From Petrimonas sulfuriphila (GTDB taxonomy: Bacteria; Bacteroidota; Bacteroidia; Bacteroidales; Dysgonomonadaceae), in contig CP073276.1 of NCBI GenBank assembly GCA_038561985.1, forward strand, positions 124,001 through 188,000: DNA of 64,000 nucleotides. The letters are read 5' to 3'. Shown piece by piece: positions 61,148-64,000 of the stretch. Within the stretch, counting starts at the first letter, position 1. The number at the start of each line of letters is the position of its first letter. The translations under genes and the position numbers were made by a program. The notes beneath the pieces are model-generated. The model saw only the letters and a program-made list of their open reading frames with translations. It ran no database searches and was not told where the DNA came from.

Positions 61148-62590
61148 TTAATTTGTTGCCTGGATATCATATCCGAGTGTCTTTTCCAAATCGGCTTTAG
61201 CAGCCAGATAATCGTAAATAGCGTTGCGATACTGCAGTTCTGCGTTTGTTATTGCCAGGGCAGCTGCGTTGACCTCAACAATGGTACCCATACCGGTTTC
61301 GTAACGCTTCTGTGTAATTTGATACCCTTTGCGCGCTTGCTCCACCGCCGATTCAGATGCCACTACTTGTTCCATACTCTTTGCCATCAGGTCCCAATTG
61401 TTTTTAATCGAGAGTTTCAATCCACGTTCCACGTCTTTTCGTTGTTCCTTCAACTGATAAAGCTGAATTTCGGACTGCTTCATGTTGTGATAGCGCTGCC
61501 CGCCGTTGAACAACGGAATCGAGAGCGTGACACCCAGCATGGAATACGGATCCCAGCGATAAGTGCTGAACTTGAAATCGTTGTTCTGACTCATATACAT
61601 GTAATTAAACGACGAGACAAGTGTCGGTGCGAATTGGGATTTCTGCATCTCGTAGCCCTTTTTCGCCATATCAGCTTGCAGATCAAATTGCTTGATGTCG
61701 CTATTGTTCAGAAGCGACGTATCTGCAGGAATGATTGTATCGAACATGGCTTTCCGGTAATTATCGAGCGAACCGACTACTTTCAGCGGTATCTCGCTAT
61801 CAATTCCCATAAGCATTTTCAATTGCAACTCGGCAATCTTCATCATGTTCTCCGACTGTAAGATACTTGGAATAAGGCTTTTGAGGCGAACATCAGCGGT
61901 AATCACATCGTATTCAGCCACCACACCCTGTTTAAAACGGTCCCTGATGTTCTCCAGGTTGAGCGAATCGGTAGCATACGTTTTCTTAAAAACATCGTAA
62001 CTGTCTTGAGCTAGCAACAAGGAGTAAAACGATTTTTTTACCTGGTTCGTCAAATCAATGCGCGACGAACGGGCTTTCTCCATAGCGAGTTGAATATCCA
62101 CCCGGCTCATCTGAATATTCTTCCATAACGAGGGCACCACCAAAGGCATACTTACGTTCAGGCCGGCGGTGTAAACATTCAGACGCCCCATTTGAATGCC
62201 TTCGCCGGCACTTTCAGGGTCTGGGGCAAACATTTTACCCACGGTCTCCATTATCTTCAATTCTTCGGGTGTATATTTTGTTGGATCGATAGCGCCGCCA
62301 CCCATCCCGAAACCTTCATCAAAATATACGGTCTGCCGTTTAATAGCGCGTTGATATTGGCCGATAAGATCAAACTGTGGAAACAACGCCCCGTAAGCCG
62401 ATTTCCGGGCATACTCTTTTTTGGTGATTTCCATATCGGCCACTTTTACGTTGGGATTTTCGCTGAGCGCGATCTCCAAAGCCGTGTTCAAATCTATTCG
62501 TAAACTGTCTGAATCCTGTGCAGCTGCCGTGGATAAACACAGCCCTCCCCAAGCCATCAGTAAAACGATACTTAATTGCTTTGCTCTCAT
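61148..62590 (-). CDS. tolC: TolC family outer-membrane efflux protein
   Basis: A 480-residue protein with a signal peptide (1-24, 'IVLLMAWGGLCLSTAAAQ') and two outer-membrane-efflux repeats. 'LNTALEIALSENPNVKVADMEITKKEY' starts the first and 'LSIPLFNGGQRYHNMKQSEIQLYQLKEQ' lies in the second. It ends with 'YRNAIYDYLAAKADLEKTLG', the usual C-terminal helix. It forms the trimeric exit duct for the pump encoded next. The gap to tetR upstream is only nine bases. Confidence 0.95.
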   Translation of the reverse strand: MRAKQLSIVLLMAWGGLCLSTAAAQDSDSLRIDLNTALEIALSENPNVKVADMEITKKEYARKSAYGALFPQFDLIGQYQRAIKRQTVYFDEGFGMGGGAIDPTKYTPEELKIMETVGKMFAPDPESAGEGIQMGRLNVYTAGLNVSMPLVVPSLWKNIQMSRVDIQLAMEKARSSRIDLTNQVKKSFYSLLLAQDSYDVFKKTYATDSLNLENIRDRFKQGVVAEYDVITADVRLKSLIPSILQSENMMKIAELQLKMLMGIDSEIPLKVVGSLDNYRKAMFDTIIPADTSLLNNSDIKQFDLQADMAKKGYEMQKSQFAPTLVSSFNYMYMSQNNDFKFSTYRWDPYSMLGVTLSIPLFNGGQRYHNMKQSEIQLYQLKEQRKDVERGLKLSIKNNWDLMAKSMEQVVASESAVEQARKGYQITQKRYETGMGTIVEVNAAALAITNAELQYRNAIYDYLAAKADLEKTLGYDIQATN

Positions 62591-62599
62591 ATACAGTAA

Positions 62600-63214
62600 T
62601 TAATTGTTTTCGTTTGTTTTGTTTGTAAGATAATCATCAATAATTTGAATCCCTTTATAGGTAGAAATTCCGCGAATAAAATTTACCATCATCGTAAAAA
62701 AAAGCTGCTGAAAGGAAAAAGGCGGTTTCTCAAGATACGCTGCACGAATATACGTGTAGGTACTCTCCTCCACCAGGAAGGCCGCCACGTCCACGTTCAG
62801 GTTCCCGCGGATATAACCTTGATCGATTCCCTGCTGCAGGTATGTTTTTATATGTATTTTATTGTTTTCAACATCTTGCTGAATCAGCTTGTAGATCCGG
62901 GGATAATACTTATAGATATCTTCGTAAAATTTAATGGAAGGCAGGTCCTTATTTTTATGGTATTCAATCAAATAAAGAAATACCTCAATCATATTTTCCG
63001 ACCGGTTTATTACCTCCACAATCTTATTGTTCCTTTCATCGCGCTTGCCAGCCAGGTAAGTCAATAAGACCTCTTCCTTATCCCGGAAATTCTCGTAAAG
63101 AGTGCGTTTTGAAATGCCTAAAGAAGACGCTAGGTCATCCATAGAGACGTTTTTGATACCGTACTGGTAAAAAAGAGTACCTGCTCTTCTGACTATTCTT
63201 TCTTTTAGTGTCAT
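62600..63214 (-). CDS. TetR/AcrR family transcriptional regulator of the efflux operon
   Basis: 204 residues from the ATG at 63214. An in-frame ATG at 63256 is rejected because the -7 box (63234-63241) lies between the two. The N-terminal helix-turn-helix reads 'ERIVRRAGTLFYQYGIKNVSMDDLASSLGISKRTLYENFRDKEEVLLTYL' in form (about 5-55), followed by a helical ligand domain. It is the first gene of the five-gene tetR-tolC-hlyD-acrB-PG0541 unit, so the repressor probably controls its own promoter together with the pump. Confidence 0.94.
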   Translation of the reverse strand: MTLKERIVRRAGTLFYQYGIKNVSMDDLASSLGISKRTLYENFRDKEEVLLTYLAGKRDERNNKIVEVINRSENMIEVFLYLIEYHKNKDLPSIKFYEDIYKYYPRIYKLIQQDVENNKIHIKTYLQQGIDQGYIRGNLNVDVAAFLVEESTYTYIRAAYLEKPPFSFQQLFFTMMVNFIRGISTYKGIQIIDDYLTNKTNENN

Positions 63215-63233
63215 CGTATTTAAAAAAACGCCA

Positions 63234-63265
63234 CAAAGGTAATTCAGAAAACTCATAACATCAAA
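63234..63265 (-). promoter_or_regulatory. Bacteroidetes promoter of the efflux operon
   Basis: On the minus strand, TTTG (63265-63262), a 20-base spacer and TACCTTTG (63241-63234). Both boxes match, and the leader to the ATG at 63214 is about 12 bases. Confidence 0.8.
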
Positions 63266-63306
63266 TCGGTTTTCCAGGTTTTAACAAACTTTACAATAAG
63301 ATTTTG

Positions 63307-63999
63307 TTACAAGCCCAGCCTTTCCCGAAGCCGCTTGTATCCGGAGGCACTGATTTTTATTTTATCACCGTTACTCAAGGTAAGCAGTTGATTTTGTTTC
63401 TCGTACAATTCGATGCGCAATATTTTTACCGTGTTGACCAAATAAGAACGATGCACCCTTACAAACTGCTTATCAGGCAAATGAAGTTGGAAATACTTCA
63501 TGGTTTCTTCTTTCAAAAACTTGTCGGAATCGGTAAAAATACGCACATAATCGCCTTCGGCCCGGAAATAAACAATTTCTGAAACCTGAATCATGTTTAT
63601 CTTTTGTCCCGATCTGATAACAATACGTTCGAGCGGTTGGATTTCTTCTGTGCCAATATCGCCTGGTTTCAACAAATCCTCTTCCGTATCCTCATCTACC
63701 GGCTGGGGAGAGGCCTCCCTTTCAGCAAGTCTTACCCTGAAAAACTGTACCAACAGGAGATATATGAGAAAAGCAACGAAAGCTTTCAGCGGAAACATCT
63801 TTATGGCTTCCATCAGGTTTTTCGGATTAAAAACCAAAAAAGCCGAAATATAACCTAAACCCGTCCAAATGGTTATGGCTAAGAAACCAAGTGCAGTGTA
63901 ATTGATAAAACGCTGATAAATTTCCAATGTTTCAAAATTCCCGTACTTGACCACTTTCCAGAGCAAAAAACTTACACCTGTAAAAAACAACGCATTCAT
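63307..63999 (-). CDS. LytTR-domain membrane-bound regulator (5' end outside window)
   Basis: At least 230 residues. Residues 1-90 hold three hydrophobic helices ('ALFFTGVSFLLWKVV', 'TALGFLAITIWTGLGYISAFLVF', 'AFVAFLIYLLLVQFF'). A Glu/Asp-rich linker (about 92-120) joins them to a C-terminal LytTR DNA-binding domain (about 125-230) with 'VSEIVYFRAEGDYVRIFT' and 'FVRVHRSYLVNTVKI'. The first Met lies one base from the window edge and related proteins usually have a longer membrane part, so the true start is probably outside. No histidine kinase is visible. It reads towards the efflux operon, but the 50-base gap and the promoter at 63234 argue for separate expression. Confidence 0.85.
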   Translation of the reverse strand: MNALFFTGVSFLLWKVVKYGNFETLEIYQRFINYTALGFLAITIWTGLGYISAFLVFNPKNLMEAIKMFPLKAFVAFLIYLLLVQFFRVRLAEREASPQPVDEDTEEDLLKPGDIGTEEIQPLERIVIRSGQKINMIQVSEIVYFRAEGDYVRIFTDSDKFLKEETMKYFQLHLPDKQFVRVHRSYLVNTVKILRIELYEKQNQLLTLSNGDKIKISASGYKRLRERLGL

Positions 64000-64000
64000 C

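Noticed and set aside
61139-61861. 240-codon plus-strand open frame opposite tolC
   Set aside because: Antisense shadow with no recognisable domain; the tolC reading is certain.
1-64000. tRNA, rRNA and known riboswitch motifs
   Set aside because: All gaps between genes were read; no cloverleaf with a TTCGA-type arm, no rRNA-like stretch and no recognisable riboswitch core was seen.

Overview
The window reads as chromosome of a Bacteroidota bacterium of the order Bacteroidales. A Dysgonomonadaceae-like host (Proteiniphilum/Petrimonas type) is my guess and is inference only. The evidence is a SusC/SusD pair with FecR and an ECF sigma factor, the Bacteroidetes -7 promoter box TAnnTTTG in front of many genes, and lineage families such as DUF4293, DUF4923, DUF5686, DUF3316, the Bacteroidetes RNA polymerase omega-like protein and a PG0541-family efflux partner. 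No rRNA, tRNA or CRISPR array was seen.

Layout. (1) 1-8.5 kb, plus strand: the 3' part of a GH78 alpha-L-rhamnosidase, a DUF3316 protein, a PatB-type PLP C-S lyase, a SlyD-type prolyl isomerase, a CPA2 antiporter and chorismate synthase. (2) 8.6-10.6 kb: an IS1634-family element with a frameshifted transposase, lying against a decayed IS5-family remnant. Together they truncate a GH78-like gene. (3) 10.6-18.3 kb, minus strand: a tight seven-gene catabolic-looking operon (divergent Nramp transporter, SDR, DHDPS-like aldolase, M20 amidohydrolase, DoxX, Tat-exported Gfo/Idh/MocA oxidoreductase, broken GH78). This is the most original part of the window. (4) 18.4-26.7 kb, minus strand: a polysaccharide-utilisation-type locus made of ECF sigma, FecR, STN-SusC, SusD and GH26 beta-mannanase, with strong dyads between its genes. 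A decayed IS4-family transposase lies just upstream. (5) 27.4-39.9 kb: core genes (topoisomerase IV subunit A, M48 lipoprotein protease, aspartase, bamD-omega-DUF4293, GH3-like acyl-adenylase, Crp/Fnr regulator with DUF4923, DUF5686). (6) 40.1-51.3 kb: SQR-like flavoprotein, DUF389, PadR-PspC envelope stress pair, M23 peptidase, nicotinate phosphoribosyltransferase, YjdM/PhnA protein, HD hydrolase and MFS transporter. (7) 51.4-55.5 kb, plus strand: GH140-like apiosidase, MFS transporter, M20 amidohydrolase. (8) 55.5-64 kb, minus strand: lipoate-protein ligase, then tetR-tolC-hlyD-acrB-PG0541 RND efflux operon, then a LytTR membrane regulator cut by the window end.

How the parts work together. 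The sigma/FecR/STN-SusC set forms a complete outer membrane to sigma-factor signalling chain that should control SusCD and a mannanase. The seven-gene operon combines an envelope oxidoreductase and glycosidase with a cytosolic aldolase, deacylase and SDR, which suggests catabolism of an amide-bearing or unusual sugar derivative; the substrate is unknown. The TetR-led RND operon ends in a small P-II-like protein translationally coupled to the pump. All assignments come from reading the sequence and from family knowledge; no database search was run.
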